Shown here in pieces: positions 1-10,903 of a DNA stretch of 64,000 nucleotides; position 1 is the first letter of the stretch, and every line of letters starts with the position of its first letter. This DNA is from Moritella viscosa (GTDB taxonomy: Bacteria; Pseudomonadota; Gammaproteobacteria; Enterobacterales; Moritellaceae), in assembly GCA_000953735.1 (NCBI GenBank), contig LN554852.1, forward strand, positions 4,847,846 through 4,911,845. Reading direction: 5' to 3'. Position numbers and translations under genes: made by a program. The notes under the pieces are model-generated. The model did not search any database and was not told the origin of the DNA. It saw only the letters and a program-made list of their open reading frames with translations.

Positions 1-2487
1 TGGCCAATCCTGAGTAGCTATTTTTTCTAATGGCATAGGTAAATCGAGTGTTAGGTTTTGTAAGTCACTCTGCACATCAAATTCATAGTTAAATCCTTGT
101 TCAGGAAACACCATGTTTAATGAGCCTTTCCAGTCTATACCACCAGAAGCATATTGCTGATATTGTGGCATTAACTGAGCCATAATATTATTACTTTGCC
201 ACTGACCAGCAAGTTCAACATTTACCTGATAATGCGCATTTTTCTGCCCACTACGAAAGCGAACATCAAGTGGTTCGCCGAGTAATTTTGCCGTTAACGG
301 TGTCGATAACAAACCATCATCATCAAATGTGAAACTGCCGTTAACATCAGTAAAGGTCAAATCAAGCGCAGGCAAGTACATACGGTCATTAACTAAGTCT
401 ATGTCCCCTTTTACCACCACTTGAGCATCATCGGTAAATGGAATAACAATATCTATTTTCCCATTAATATCACCTGAAACTTGGAGACTGTTTAACGCAT
501 TAGTCACTTCAGGTAACGGACTGGAATCAATAAGGGATTTGGCTTGCGCGCCCGTCGTCTTAAATTGCGCTTGAATACCAAGCGCTTTCACATCCCCTAA
601 ACGAGGCAGTTGCAAGTCCACACGAGAGATCGCGACTTGATCCAAGTTACCTTTTCGGGATGACATAAATAAATCATCGTTTTTAAATAATAACTCAAGT
701 TCTAAGTCGGTTACGCTTGGCCATTGTGAATCAAAAGCAAACACAGCATCAACGACATTCAGCTTAGTTTGGAATATTCCATCGCCATTACGATAAGGAT
801 AATTAGCAAATTCACCAAACCACAACAATTGGCCATTATCGGCATAGCCTTGTTTTAATGCACCACGAAGATAATCAATTAATGCTTCACCCATATATTC
901 GCTTGGGTAGTAATAAAATGCTTTACTGGCATCACGTAATTTAAGATCACCTGCAAGGCTTAAAAAAGCATTAGCGTTAGTGGGGATATCTAATAAAAAT
1001 TGACTATCGAGGACAATCTCTGGAGTATCAAGGGTAATTTTATCGGCGATGATCTCAATACCATTGCCATTCTTGCTATCAACATCTTCTGTATTACTGT
1101 AACGACGCCAGATAAAGTCTGTCGAAAATTGATTAACCCGAATAGGATGCTCTAAGTGGTGGCTAAGATCTAATTCCGCATCAGTCATATCAATGCTGAC
1201 CTTGCCAGCCTCTAAACTACCCGTTAGTGCAATATCGGCATTCTCAATACTAGGAAAACCCTGCCAACTTTGTAGCTGTAGACCATCAACCTTCAATTGA
1301 TAGCTTAACTGAGTCCAGTCTTGCAGTGGTACTTTAACCTTAATATCATGGACTAATCCGTGTGGATATAGGGTTTTAAGATCTTTAAACAAGGCTTCAT
1401 CAACATGACGAGACAGGGCCACCATAGGTGCCAAGTTAGACAGCTCAAGTTGATTTACAGCGGCAAGTATTTCACCTTTTTGCTGTCTGACTTGTATATC
1501 AAGTTGCGGCCACATAATACCATTGGTGACCAGCGCCAGATCATGACTGTCTAATTGCCACCCAGAATCGGTTAATTGCCATTGTAAATAACCACCCCAG
1601 ATATTCAAACTTTGTTGTCGAGTTTCATTTTGCCAAGTGAAGGTTGAAGGCTGTAATTGTAATAATGCCGATGTCGGTTTGTTATTGACAATATCAATCC
1701 AACTTTCGAAGCTTAATACGCCTTGTTTTAAGCCTTCGCGTTTAAACAATACTTTTTCAAACCAATTAGACAAACTCATGTTCTCTGCCTGAACATACAC
1801 TTGACCACTGACATTGGTTAAATCATTTTTGGCACTCGTCACATCGACCATGATACGTAAATTATTATCGGCAATATCATCATTAATGTATGCCCAACCG
1901 TCTCCACGGTGGCGACGACCTTGATTTAACCAAGCAAATTCACGGATATGAATAACTTTTTCTTCACCTGCAGGCGTTAATACCCGTAAGTTACTATTGG
2001 TTAATTCGAAATTTTTGAGTTGACGAAAAAACACATCCAGTAAGCGGGTTAATTCAGGAGTGGCAAGATTAGTTTCTTGTTCCGTGGAGCGTTCGAAGGG
2101 AGAGATCGGAAGCTTGATCTGGGCTCCATCTAAAATTAGATTATTGAGTAGTAATTTCCGCTCTAATAAACTATTCCAAAAATCAATACTGATCTTGATG
2201 CGCTCAACGTCAAAGTCATACGGCAATGACTCATCAAACTTAACGTCTAAAGTATTAATAATTAATACCGGGCCGAATTTATACCAGCCCGCATCAATAC
2301 TTTCTACTTCAATACTTACCGATTGATCCGCCACCAACCAATCAATAACCCGATCATGATATTGATTCAGGTAAGGTAAACTCGCCCGTAATAGGCTAAT
2401 TGAGACTGCAGAGAAAACAGCTAAGCAGGCGAAAGTATAGAGGCATGCTTTACCACACCTTCTTAGCCAATTTCGTTTAGCTGTCAC
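1..2487 (-). CDS. yhdP: YhdP/AsmA-like envelope protein, N-terminal 829 residues
   Basis: This frame stays open from a GTG at 2487 to the left edge, so only the N-terminal 829 residues are visible; family members are about 1,270 residues. A single N-terminal membrane anchor (about residues 14-36) is followed by a long periplasmic stretch rich in beta-strand-like segments, as in the AsmA/TamB-like bridge family. YhdP is known to take part in phospholipid transport to the outer membrane and envelope barrier function. The GTG start was chosen because it lies one base after the rng stop codon and no ATG in frame exists nearby. Placement right after rng matches enterobacteria and Vibrio, where the two genes are adjacent. 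The family call is secure from context and topology; the missing C terminus cannot be judged. Confidence 0.85.
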   Translation of the reverse strand, partial: MTAKRNWLRRCGKACLYTFACLAVFSAVSISLLRASLPYLNQYHDRVIDWLVADQSVSIEVESIDAGWYKFGPVLIINTLDVKFDESLPYDFDVERIKISIDFWNSLLERKLLLNNLILDGAQIKLPISPFERSTEQETNLATPELTRLLDVFFRQLKNFELTNSNLRVLTPAGEEKVIHIREFAWLNQGRRHRGDGWAYINDDIADNNLRIMVDVTSAKNDLTNVSGQVYVQAENMSLSNWFEKVLFKREGLKQGVLSFESWIDIVNNKPTSALLQLQPSTFTWQNETRQQSLNIWGGYLQWQLTDSGWQLDSHDLALVTNGIMWPQLDIQVRQQKGEILAAVNQLELSNLAPMVALSRHVDEALFKDLKTLYPHGLVHDIKVKVPLQDWTQLSYQLKVDGLQLQSWQGFPSIENADIALTGSLEAGKVSIDMTDAELDLSHHLEHPIRVNQFSTDFIWRRYSNTEDVDSKNGNGIEIIADKITLDTPEIVLDSQFLLDIPTNANAFLSLAGDLKLRDASKAFYYYPSEYMGEALIDYLRGALKQGYADNGQLLWFGEFANYPYRNGDGIFQTKLNVVDAVFAFDSQWPSVTDLELELLFKNDDLFMSSRKGNLDQVAISRVDLQLPRLGDVKALGIQAQFKTTGAQAKSLIDSSPLPEVTNALNSLQVSGDINGKIDIVIPFTDDAQVVVKGDIDLVNDRMYLPALDLTFTDVNGSFTFDDDGLLSTPLTAKLLGEPLDVRFRSGQKNAHYQVNVELAGQWQSNNIMAQLMPQYQQYASGGIDWKGSLNMVFPEQGFNYEFDVQSDLQNLTLDLPMPLEKIATQDWP

Positions 2488-2488
2488 G

Positions 2489-3964
2489 CTACATCATTAC
2501 CACATCAAATTGCTCTTGCAAATATAACGGTTCAGGCTTTATCTTCACCTGCTTACCCATAAACAATTCCAATTCAGCAATACTGTGTGACTCTTCTTTT
2601 TCAATATACTCAGCAACAGCGACAGAGGCATAAACGTTAAACTGATCCGCATCATAAGCACGATTAACACGGGTTACTTCACGGAAGATTTCATAACATA
2701 CCGTTTCAACTGTTTTCACTGAACCACGGCCATCACACGTTGGACAATCCGAACATAGCACGTGTTCTAATGATTCACGGGTACGTTTACGGGTCATTTC
2801 GACTAATCCTAACGCCGAGAAATCATGAGTATTCGTTTTAGCGCGATCATGACTTAATGCGGCCTCTAAACATTCCATCACCCGGCGGCGATGCTCAGAA
2901 CTTTGCATATCAATAAAATCGATAATGATAATGCCACCCAGATTACGTAATCTCAGTTGTCGTGCAATCGCTTGGGTTGATTCAACATTGGTATTAAAAA
3001 TAGTATCTTCAAGGTTTCGATGACCGACAAAAGCACCAGTATTAATATCAATCGTCGTCATCGCTTCCGTCTGATCAATGATTAAATAACCACCTGATTT
3101 TAAAGTGACTTTACGCTCTAAAGCACGCTGCGATTCATTTTCAACATCGTACATTTCAAAAATAGGACGCTCACCCGTATAGAGCTCTAATGAGCTGACT
3201 AACTCAGGCACATAGGATTCCGTGAATTCACATAACTCAGTATAAGCAAGACGAGAATCGACTCGAATTTTATCCAATGGCGAACCAACAAAATCACGAA
3301 TAATACGGAATGCTAATGATGGATCCTGATACAACATACTCGCACTTGGATTACTTTTCTGACGTTGTAGCACTTTGGTCCATAAACGTTTTAAGTAAGC
3401 AATGTCTTGTTCGATTTCTTTATCACGGACACCATCTGCTGCCGTACGAATGATATAACCACCCAATTCATCAATCTGGGCTTCGGTAACACGTTTTAAG
3501 CGATCACGCTCTTCTTCACAATCAATACGTTGTGAGACACCCACATGAGAACTGCCCGGCATAAAGACCAAATAGCGAGAGGGTAACGTAATATCGGTGG
3601 TGAGACGCGCACCTTTAGTACCCATCGGATCTTTCACCACTTGTACTGTGATATCCTGGCCTTGACGCACCAGCTGAGAAATATCTGCGACTTTAAAATG
3701 CTTTTTTTCACCCGCGGCAACACACTCTGTATGCGGGACAATATCTGACGCATGTAAAAATGCCGCTTTATCAAGACCAATATCAATAAATGCAGCCTGC
3801 ATGCCCGGTAATACCCGACTTACTTTACCTTTATAGATATTACCCACGATGCCACGTTTCGCTTCACGTTCTACATGTATTTCTTGTAATATGCCATTTT
3901 CAATCAAGGCAACACGAGTTTCGCTCGGGGTAACATTTACTAATAACTCTGTCGTTAGACCCAT
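2489..3964 (-). CDS. rng: Ribonuclease G
   Basis: The 491-residue product is an RNase E/G family endoribonuclease that trims the 5' end of 16S rRNA and degrades some mRNAs. An S1 RNA-binding domain covers about residues 38-128. The catalytic aspartates of the DNase I-like domain are visible as Asp306 in TIDINTG and Asp349 in IIDFIDM. The zinc-link cysteines lie in CSDCPTC at 404-410. Length matches E. coli RNase G (489), and there is no long RNase E-type C-terminal scaffold. It sits between maf (17 bp upstream) and yhdP (1 bp downstream) and is probably cotranscribed with both. Confidence 0.97.
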   Translation of the reverse strand: MGLTTELLVNVTPSETRVALIENGILQEIHVEREAKRGIVGNIYKGKVSRVLPGMQAAFIDIGLDKAAFLHASDIVPHTECVAAGEKKHFKVADISQLVRQGQDITVQVVKDPMGTKGARLTTDITLPSRYLVFMPGSSHVGVSQRIDCEEERDRLKRVTEAQIDELGGYIIRTAADGVRDKEIEQDIAYLKRLWTKVLQRQKSNPSASMLYQDPSLAFRIIRDFVGSPLDKIRVDSRLAYTELCEFTESYVPELVSSLELYTGERPIFEMYDVENESQRALERKVTLKSGGYLIIDQTEAMTTIDINTGAFVGHRNLEDTIFNTNVESTQAIARQLRLRNLGGIIIIDFIDMQSSEHRRRVMECLEAALSHDRAKTNTHDFSALGLVEMTRKRTRESLEHVLCSDCPTCDGRGSVKTVETVCYEIFREVTRVNRAYDADQFNVYASVAVAEYIEKEESHSIAELELFMGKQVKIKPEPLYLQEQFDVVMM

Positions 3965-3980
3965 ATTATTTAGCCCTTCA

Positions 3981-4598
3981 TTACTTATTCTGTTCTGCCT
4001 TAAAGGCTTGAATTAACTGCTCTGTTTGCATTAATGGTAAGCCAACAACAGCGCTATAGCTGCCGCTAATATGGCTAACAAATTTACCTGCAATACCTTG
4101 GATCGCATAACTACCCGCTTTATCAGTGGGTTCACCGGTGCACCAGTAATCATGCATTTCAGTGGCTGATATTTCTCGAAACTGTACCTGAGTAGTCACA
4201 ACTTCAACCCAGCAACGGCTGGTATCGGCAAGTGCAACGGCGGTCATCACTTCATATTCATGACCTGATAATAAACTCAACATACGTTTCGAATCTGCTT
4301 CATCAACTGGTTTTTCTAACACTTGTCCGGCATATACCACGATGGTATCGGCACCTAACACTACATATTCAGCAGCTGCGTGAGAGTATCCCTGCTCGAC
4401 GTTAGCATTTTCTAGAACCACAGTACCGGCTTGGGCTTTATCGCGTGCTAATCGAGCAACATAATCAGCAGCAAGTTCGCCCGATTGTTGCTGCTCTTCA
4501 ACCTCAACGGCTAACACCGAAAATTCGACACCAATTTGCGTCAGTAATTCACGGCGACGCGGCGACTGTGATGCTAAGTACATATTTATCTGTTTCAT
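3981..4598 (-). CDS. maf: Maf-family nucleoside triphosphate pyrophosphatase (YhdE type)
   Basis: A 205-residue Maf/Ham1-fold protein. The family hydrolyses non-canonical or excess nucleoside triphosphates (the YhdE branch prefers dTTP/UTP) to monophosphates. The signature SQSPRR lies at residues 10-15 and the catalytic-base region LGADTIVV at 81-88, with Asp84 the likely base. It lies between mreD and rng, the usual place for the YhdE paralogue, which supports that branch over YceF. A roughly 12-residue stretch near residues 62-75 appears to be an insertion relative to shorter homologues. The exact substrate is inferred from the family. Confidence 0.93.
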   Translation of the reverse strand: MKQINMYLASQSPRRRELLTQIGVEFSVLAVEVEEQQQSGELAADYVARLARDKAQAGTVVLENANVEQGYSHAAAEYVVLGADTIVVYAGQVLEKPVDEADSKRMLSLLSGHEYEVMTAVALADTSRCWVEVVTTQVQFREISATEMHDYWCTGEPTDKAGSYAIQGIAGKFVSHISGSYSAVVGLPLMQTEQLIQAFKAEQNK

Positions 4599-4636
4599 CT
4601 TATTATCTTCTGCACGATTAAGCTATCTTATGCCCA

Positions 4637-5119
4637 CTAACTAATAGCAAACTGACGGCGAATTTTACGTAAAATCAAGAATATCCATGGCCATATTAAC
4701 ATTGTGGTTAGGATTGACCATAAGTACATAGGTGTTATTGTTATGTCAAAAAGTAATTTTTCAGCCCAAAATACCACCAACTTGTTTAAGCCCGCTAAAA
4801 AGCCTACAACTAACGCTTGTTGCCACAATGATAGATTCCGGATCAAACGATGATTCATCACAATAATATAGATGACAATTGACAGCGCTAAAGAATGAAT
4901 ACCGAGCGGCGCACCTAATAATAGATCGAGCATTAATCCCGTGATCCACGCATAACCAATATTCACGCGATATGGCAGTGCCATACACCAATAACCTAGT
5001 ACCAAAAACAGCCAATCAGGACGAAAGTTATTTAAAGGCTCTGGTACAGGTAATACAGTGAGTAATAACGCGATGATTAAAGTTAGGATGATTTTAAAAC
5101 GACCGTTAGCATATGTCAT
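4637..5119 (-). CDS. mreD: Rod-shape-determining membrane protein MreD
   Basis: A 160-residue polytopic inner membrane protein with about five hydrophobic segments and short charged ends, typical of MreD. It works with MreC, MreB, RodA and PBP2 in the elongasome that directs lateral wall synthesis. Its start overlaps the mreC stop by 4 bp, indicating translational coupling. Length agrees with E. coli MreD (162). Confidence 0.95.
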   Translation of the reverse strand: MTYANGRFKIILTLIIALLLTVLPVPEPLNNFRPDWLFLVLGYWCMALPYRVNIGYAWITGLMLDLLLGAPLGIHSLALSIVIYIIVMNHRLIRNLSLWQQALVVGFLAGLNKLVVFWAEKLLFDITITPMYLWSILTTMLIWPWIFLILRKIRRQFAIS

Positions 5120-6000
5120 AATGTTCCTTCCTTGTCTGCGTTTATCATCGATTTAACATTATTATTTTCAGCTGTATTTTCTTTATCATCCCAAATAAGT
5201 AATACATAGCGGATCCGTTCTAATGCCACAATCGGTTTTGCTTCAACTTGTGCATAAGGTTGGCCCATTTGATAAGTGAAATCGGTGATCGTAGCGACCG
5301 GATAGCCTTCAGGGAATACACCACCAAGACCAGAGGTAACTAACACATCGCCAACTTGAATATCGGTACTATGGGGGACATAAGGTAGCGTAAGACTGTT
5401 TAATTCACCGCTCCCATTGGCAATCGCACGGATGTCATTACGCTGAACTCGGACCGGAATACCGTGCGTAATATCAGTAATCAGTAATACACGACTGTAT
5501 GTAGCGGACACATCGACTATCTGGCCAACAACACCTTGTTCATTTAATATCGGTTGACCAATATAAGTACCGTCTACCGCCCCCTTGTTAATCACCACTT
5601 GCAAGGAAAAAGGATCCGAATTCACGGTAATAATCTCAGCCACTAATTTACGCTGGTCGGCATGTACAGGTGAGTTAAGTAAAGCTCGTAGACGTTTATT
5701 TTCTTCTTTTAAGTGCTTAAATTCAAGCAGCTGAACTTGTTGAATAAATAGTTTGTCTCGCTGTTCTTGAACTTGTTTTTTCAAATCTCGGCGAGTAACA
5801 ACTGTATTGGATACACCTTTCAGCATTTCACTGGGTATATCGGCCGCATAAATGAGTGGTGATACCGCGGTATTTAAATAGACACGTACATTTGAAAATG
5901 AATCAAATTTAGAATCAAAAATAGTTAATGAGAAAGAAGCGATAACCGCAAAAAATAAGCGCAGTTGTAACGATGTTGAGGTAGCAAAAATAGGTTTCAT
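5116..6000 (-). CDS. mreC: Rod-shape-determining protein MreC
   Basis: The 294-residue product has one N-terminal membrane anchor (about residues 12-30), a periplasmic coiled coil (about 68-110, rich in K, E, Q and L), and a C-terminal double beta-barrel MreC domain. MreC forms periplasmic filaments that bind PBP2 and activate the elongation machinery. It sits 60 bp downstream of mreB and overlaps mreD by 4 bp, forming the classical mreBCD operon. The C-terminal tail after about residue 275 is low-complexity and charged, common in gammaproteobacterial MreC. Confidence 0.96.
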   Translation of the reverse strand: MKPIFATSTSLQLRLFFAVIASFSLTIFDSKFDSFSNVRVYLNTAVSPLIYAADIPSEMLKGVSNTVVTRRDLKKQVQEQRDKLFIQQVQLLEFKHLKEENKRLRALLNSPVHADQRKLVAEIITVNSDPFSLQVVINKGAVDGTYIGQPILNEQGVVGQIVDVSATYSRVLLITDITHGIPVRVQRNDIRAIANGSGELNSLTLPYVPHSTDIQVGDVLVTSGLGGVFPEGYPVATITDFTYQMGQPYAQVEAKPIVALERIRYVLLIWDDKENTAENNNVKSMINADKEGTL

Positions 6001-6060
6001 TAAGTGGAGTTCTCAAAGGATGGCGCGCCCGCCACCCTATAGGATTATTGAATCAGGTGC

Positions 6061-7185
<1,125 letters not shown>

Positions 7186-7202
7186 TTATGACCGACAAAC
7201 TA

Positions 7203-10200
7203 TTAATTTAACCTTCTTCGGTAAATAACTCGATCATTGCCATAGAAAAAGCCGAATACGATGTTCGCCGACGGTGATTGATCAAAACCAACATGACCAT
7301 CCACCCACTTATATTTAAACCAATTATCAACGGTATAATCAAGTTTAACCTCACCATTTCGATTCGGTGCAGCAATGATTAACTCTTGCGTAATACCGTT
7401 AGTAAAATTTCCGTTTCCTGAAAGCGCAGGTAGTATTCCGCCTAAAGAAATATCAGTTAGCGTCGCATCTACAAAATCGAAGTCCGTTATAGAATCATCA
7501 TTATTCTTAATGAAGTTTGTCCCATTGAAATATTCAATTTGCATGGTTGTGGCAAAATCATTCGATATCGGACCGTATCCATCAGCAATTGTCCAACGGC
7601 CATAGCGTAATTCGCTAGTTTGTAGAGATAACATACGTGCCGTTGCTGTATCTGGCGTAGCAGGAAGATTTAAGTCGTTAAGCACAACATCATCTTTATC
7701 AGTAATACCGATGCCAAAAAGGGTATTCATCATAGGACCATCAGGTCCAGTTGATTGTCGCGAAAAATAACCACGATCCTGCATACCTATTGGTTGATAG
7801 ACTCCATCACTCCAAACTCCACCATAATCTACTAAGCGGGATGATAAATCGCGTCCATTAGCATTCGCAATAAAACTAACTGTCGCTTTATCATCGCCAT
7901 TGTAGTTTCTTGTCACGAAACCTGCGCTATTTTGCGCTTCAAGACGATAATCAAATAATAGCTCAGGCTGGTCCATATAAGTGAATACAGCTCCGCCCCC
8001 TGGTGAAGCTAATAAGATCCAGGCCATTTCCCAATTACGGCCTATACCAGGTTCATATTGGTTTGAACCTTCACTCCATTGCACGCAATAACCATTATTC
8101 GGCCATGTTCGACATTCATAAACATTACCGTCCTTCGGCTGTAAAACAGTTGTTCCTGCAACATAACTACTCAGGCCATTAGGAAATTCATAGTCATGTC
8201 CCTCACGAACATAGCCTCTCGCACCAACATAGTTATCTACTTTTGATGACACTAATTCAAAATGGGAGGGAATAAAACGGCCTATCTCAGTACCATTAGA
8301 ATTTGCCGAAAAATTATCATCAACAGAAAATACCATGCCATAGTAATCAGTGTCTTTCACATTTATCTGAATTGCACCTACTTCACTATAAGTCGAGTCA
8401 GCAAAGCTATAGACCCCTTTATCAAAGGTTGGCAAGTCAGGTATTTCAGCCCACGTGGCCGAGGTCGAAGTTAATAGCGTCTTATTTTTTGCATAACTAA
8501 ATTTCCCTTCAAACAAGTCTGCTGTAGGCATAGAACGAGTTAACTTTATACGTAAGTTATCATTTGAATTAGGGACATAATTAGACGTAATGTTACCGTC
8601 TGCATTCAGCGATTGGATCTTAAATGCAAAAATGTCACCCGCTTTATGTACATGCTTTAATACATTGTTATCCTGCGCCGTCAGTTCTGTTCTTATTGCG
8701 TTATCATGACGCGTGGCTTTAATTTTGAATTTGTAGGGTCTCACTGCAAACTGATTACTTTGCCCCTTAATTGTTAAACCATCCAAATCATTACGATTAT
8801 CATTGATCGTATAGCTCGCGATTAAATTTATTTTACCGGCATCTTGATATTGTGCAGTATTAACCTGAGCGATATGGTGACTAAATGCTAAATTAACCGC
8901 ATTGTAATCGTTTTCTTCATTTCCACCATTTTTACCGAGATTCACCCCGTTCACAACAAAGTTTAAAGACGAGCAACGATTTGGCTCTTGGCATTGAACG
9001 CCCAATTTCACCGGTATTATTTCATTATTTTTGAAGATATTCTTACATTGGCCATTTTTATTATAAAAAGCATCCAGTTTAATCGGTTTAGAAAAGTTAA
9101 CACCCGCCACTTGACTGGCAATATTGTCACTGCCATCTGCATTATCATAGCTAAAGAAAAAACCGGTATCAGCAAAATTAATATCACAGTTACTCGTACC
9201 ATTACACTTATAATATTTATTGCCGATACCAGTCAATGACAGAGTTAAGTCACCAGAATCTAAGTAGCCTAAGTTAATATCTGTCGAGCCTATAAAAGGA
9301 CCGCTGGATTCCGATATAGAGCCAGATCCAACCTTAGCATTACCGACTAAGGTTGCACTTGTCAAATTCGTTGATTCAACACAAGCTGAACCCGACTGGA
9401 AAGTATTTGTACAAGCCTGCACTTTGACAACAGCAGCTTCACACGTTAATGCATGATCACTATAGGTTAATTTGTAGTGGTCAATAGCGGGAGGAGGTGT
9501 ATCTGCTTCAAACTTAACGACAATATCATCCCAAGACATATCGTCATTATCACCGAATCGACTAACATCAATTTTAAGCTCATAAGTATTCTTACTTTTA
9601 AATTTTCGTTTGATACTCCAAATATAATCACCAGTTGTAGTCCCACTACGTAAATAACGTTGGGAAATAACCTCACCAGTATTCTTATTTGTTAGCGTTA
9701 AGCGGACATTATTTTCGTGACGAACTAAATCACGGTAATTATAAATTATAATAGAATCTACCGAACCATCACGAAGCGGTTTGAATTCATATTTAGCATT
9801 ATCGCCTTCATCTTTATCTGGATACCAACGCCCCGCATAACCATCACGTGGATACTCATCGTTATCTCCGATATGACGGCGTTGAAGAAAAGAAAAGCTA
9901 TCCGTATTACCAACAGATGTCTTTAAAGTTATATTCTTAAAATTAAAATCATCAAAGTTCCTACAATCCTTATCCCAACCTATAAGGCCGTTAGGCCAAT
10001 TATAACATTGCCCAACAATAGCGAGTTCATAATCACCTTTAGGCAAATTTACAGATAATCCTAATGATGAGCTATAACGATACAGCTCTGAACGAGTATT
10101 GACTACAGGTGTATTACTTCCAGCCTTCCATATTACAAAATATAATTGTCCCCCGATACCTGAAGCTCTATGAACCTTGATTTGGGTAAGGGTTATAGCT

Positions 10201-10448
10201 TCAGTTAAATTGAAATGTATAGGTTTATTAGGTTTAGGGTTCTTCAAGTTTCCGTACCAAGTACGGTCTGCAGTTACAAGATATTGAGGTCCCATCGCTC
10301 TATAGGTATAATCACCAATCTTCATTTTCCCCTTCAATACTACGTCGGCAAAAGCAAATTGAGAGGATAATAAACTAATAATAAAAGCAATAACAAATCG
10401 CAGGTTAGAGCCTGGTCTTTTTTGTAAATACAAACTCAATTTCATCAT
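7203..10448 (-). CDS. mshQ: MSHA biogenesis protein MshQ
   Basis: A large secreted protein of 1,081 residues closing the MSHA operon. Residues 1-34 form a Sec signal peptide ending in FAFA. No transmembrane segment follows, so it is probably periplasmic or surface-associated. The C-terminal half resembles the MshQ/DUF6701 region, with many paired cysteines in the middle (about residues 340-500) and aromatic, beta-rich segments towards the end. The function of MshQ is not established; as the last msh gene it may be a tip-associated adhesin or assembly factor (inference). Its ATG overlaps the mshP stop by 4 bp. The N-terminal 320 residues look beta-sandwich-like and are probably the most variable part. 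Confidence 0.85.
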   Translation of the reverse strand: MMKLSLYLQKRPGSNLRFVIAFIISLLSSQFAFADVVLKGKMKIGDYTYRAMGPQYLVTADRTWYGNLKNPKPNKPIHFNLTEAITLTQIKVHRASGIGGQLYFVIWKAGSNTPVVNTRSELYRYSSSLGLSVNLPKGDYELAIVGQCYNWPNGLIGWDKDCRNFDDFNFKNITLKTSVGNTDSFSFLQRRHIGDNDEYPRDGYAGRWYPDKDEGDNAKYEFKPLRDGSVDSIIIYNYRDLVRHENNVRLTLTNKNTGEVISQRYLRSGTTTGDYIWSIKRKFKSKNTYELKIDVSRFGDNDDMSWDDIVVKFEADTPPPAIDHYKLTYSDHALTCEAAVVKVQACTNTFQSGSACVESTNLTSATLVGNAKVGSGSISESSGPFIGSTDINLGYLDSGDLTLSLTGIGNKYYKCNGTSNCDINFADTGFFFSYDNADGSDNIASQVAGVNFSKPIKLDAFYNKNGQCKNIFKNNEIIPVKLGVQCQEPNRCSSLNFVVNGVNLGKNGGNEENDYNAVNLAFSHHIAQVNTAQYQDAGKINLIASYTINDNRNDLDGLTIKGQSNQFAVRPYKFKIKATRHDNAIRTELTAQDNNVLKHVHKAGDIFAFKIQSLNADGNITSNYVPNSNDNLRIKLTRSMPTADLFEGKFSYAKNKTLLTSTSATWAEIPDLPTFDKGVYSFADSTYSEVGAIQINVKDTDYYGMVFSVDDNFSANSNGTEIGRFIPSHFELVSSKVDNYVGARGYVREGHDYEFPNGLSSYVAGTTVLQPKDGNVYECRTWPNNGYCVQWSEGSNQYEPGIGRNWEMAWILLASPGGGAVFTYMDQPELLFDYRLEAQNSAGFVTRNYNGDDKATVSFIANANGRDLSSRLVDYGGVWSDGVYQPIGMQDRGYFSRQSTGPDGPMMNTLFGIGITDKDDVVLNDLNLPATPDTATARMLSLQTSELRYGRWTIADGYGPISNDFATTMQIEYFNGTNFIKNNDDSITDFDFVDATLTDISLGGILPALSGNGNFTNGITQELIIAAPNRNGEVKLDYTVDNWFKYKWVDGHVGFDQSPSANIVFGFFYGNDRVIYRRRLN

Positions 10449-10870
10449 TTCACTTCCGCTTCAATATTATGCTCAGCAATAATTTTGCCACCATCACAAG
10501 TACCAGTGGAAGTAAGATAAAATAGGCTACTATTATCCACAGGAATACGTTGGCAAGTAATCGCAACACTGCAATTTTCCAATCCAGTTTCATTACTGAT
10601 ATCAAACTGTACATTTGCCGCACCTGAAATAGCTGTTACAGCAGGAAAATCCGCACATATTCGATTATTTCGCAATATTTGATAGATACCATAATCCATT
10701 CCACTTTCAGCCGCATAATAGGCTTTAGCGCTATACACTTCGTTCGCGACACTATCAGCGCTTGAGCTCAGAACACGACTCAAGGTTGCGGCTAATAAAG
10801 ACATAACCACAATAATAAATAAGGCGATAACGAGCATACTACCTTGTTGTTGCTTGATACTTATCTGCAT
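10445..10870 (-). CDS. mshP: MSHA pilus minor pilin-like protein MshP
   Basis: A 141-residue PilX/GspK-like minor pilin component. The N-terminal QQGSMLVIALFIIVV is a class III-like leader followed by a long hydrophobic helix that ends near residue 35. Instead of the usual FTLIE after the glycine it has SMLVI, a deviation typical of the PilX/MshP group. The AAESGMDYGIYQI segment is typical of PilX-type proteins. Four cysteines lie in the C-terminal half. It sits between mshO and mshQ and is coupled to mshQ by a 4-bp overlap. Such minor components are thought to prime pilus assembly at the inner membrane. Confidence 0.88.
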   Translation of the reverse strand: MQISIKQQQGSMLVIALFIIVVMSLLAATLSRVLSSSADSVANEVYSAKAYYAAESGMDYGIYQILRNNRICADFPAVTAISGAANVQFDISNETGLENCSVAITCQRIPVDNSSLFYLTSTGTCDGGKIIAEHNIEAEVK

Positions 10871-10903
10871 AGTGTTAACTTCACTGTTTTATGGGGCATA
10901 TCA

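Noticed and set aside
2060-2326. Plus-strand ORF of 88 codons
   Set aside because: It lies antisense inside yhdP, has no good RBS and no family-like sequence; a shadow of the coding strand.
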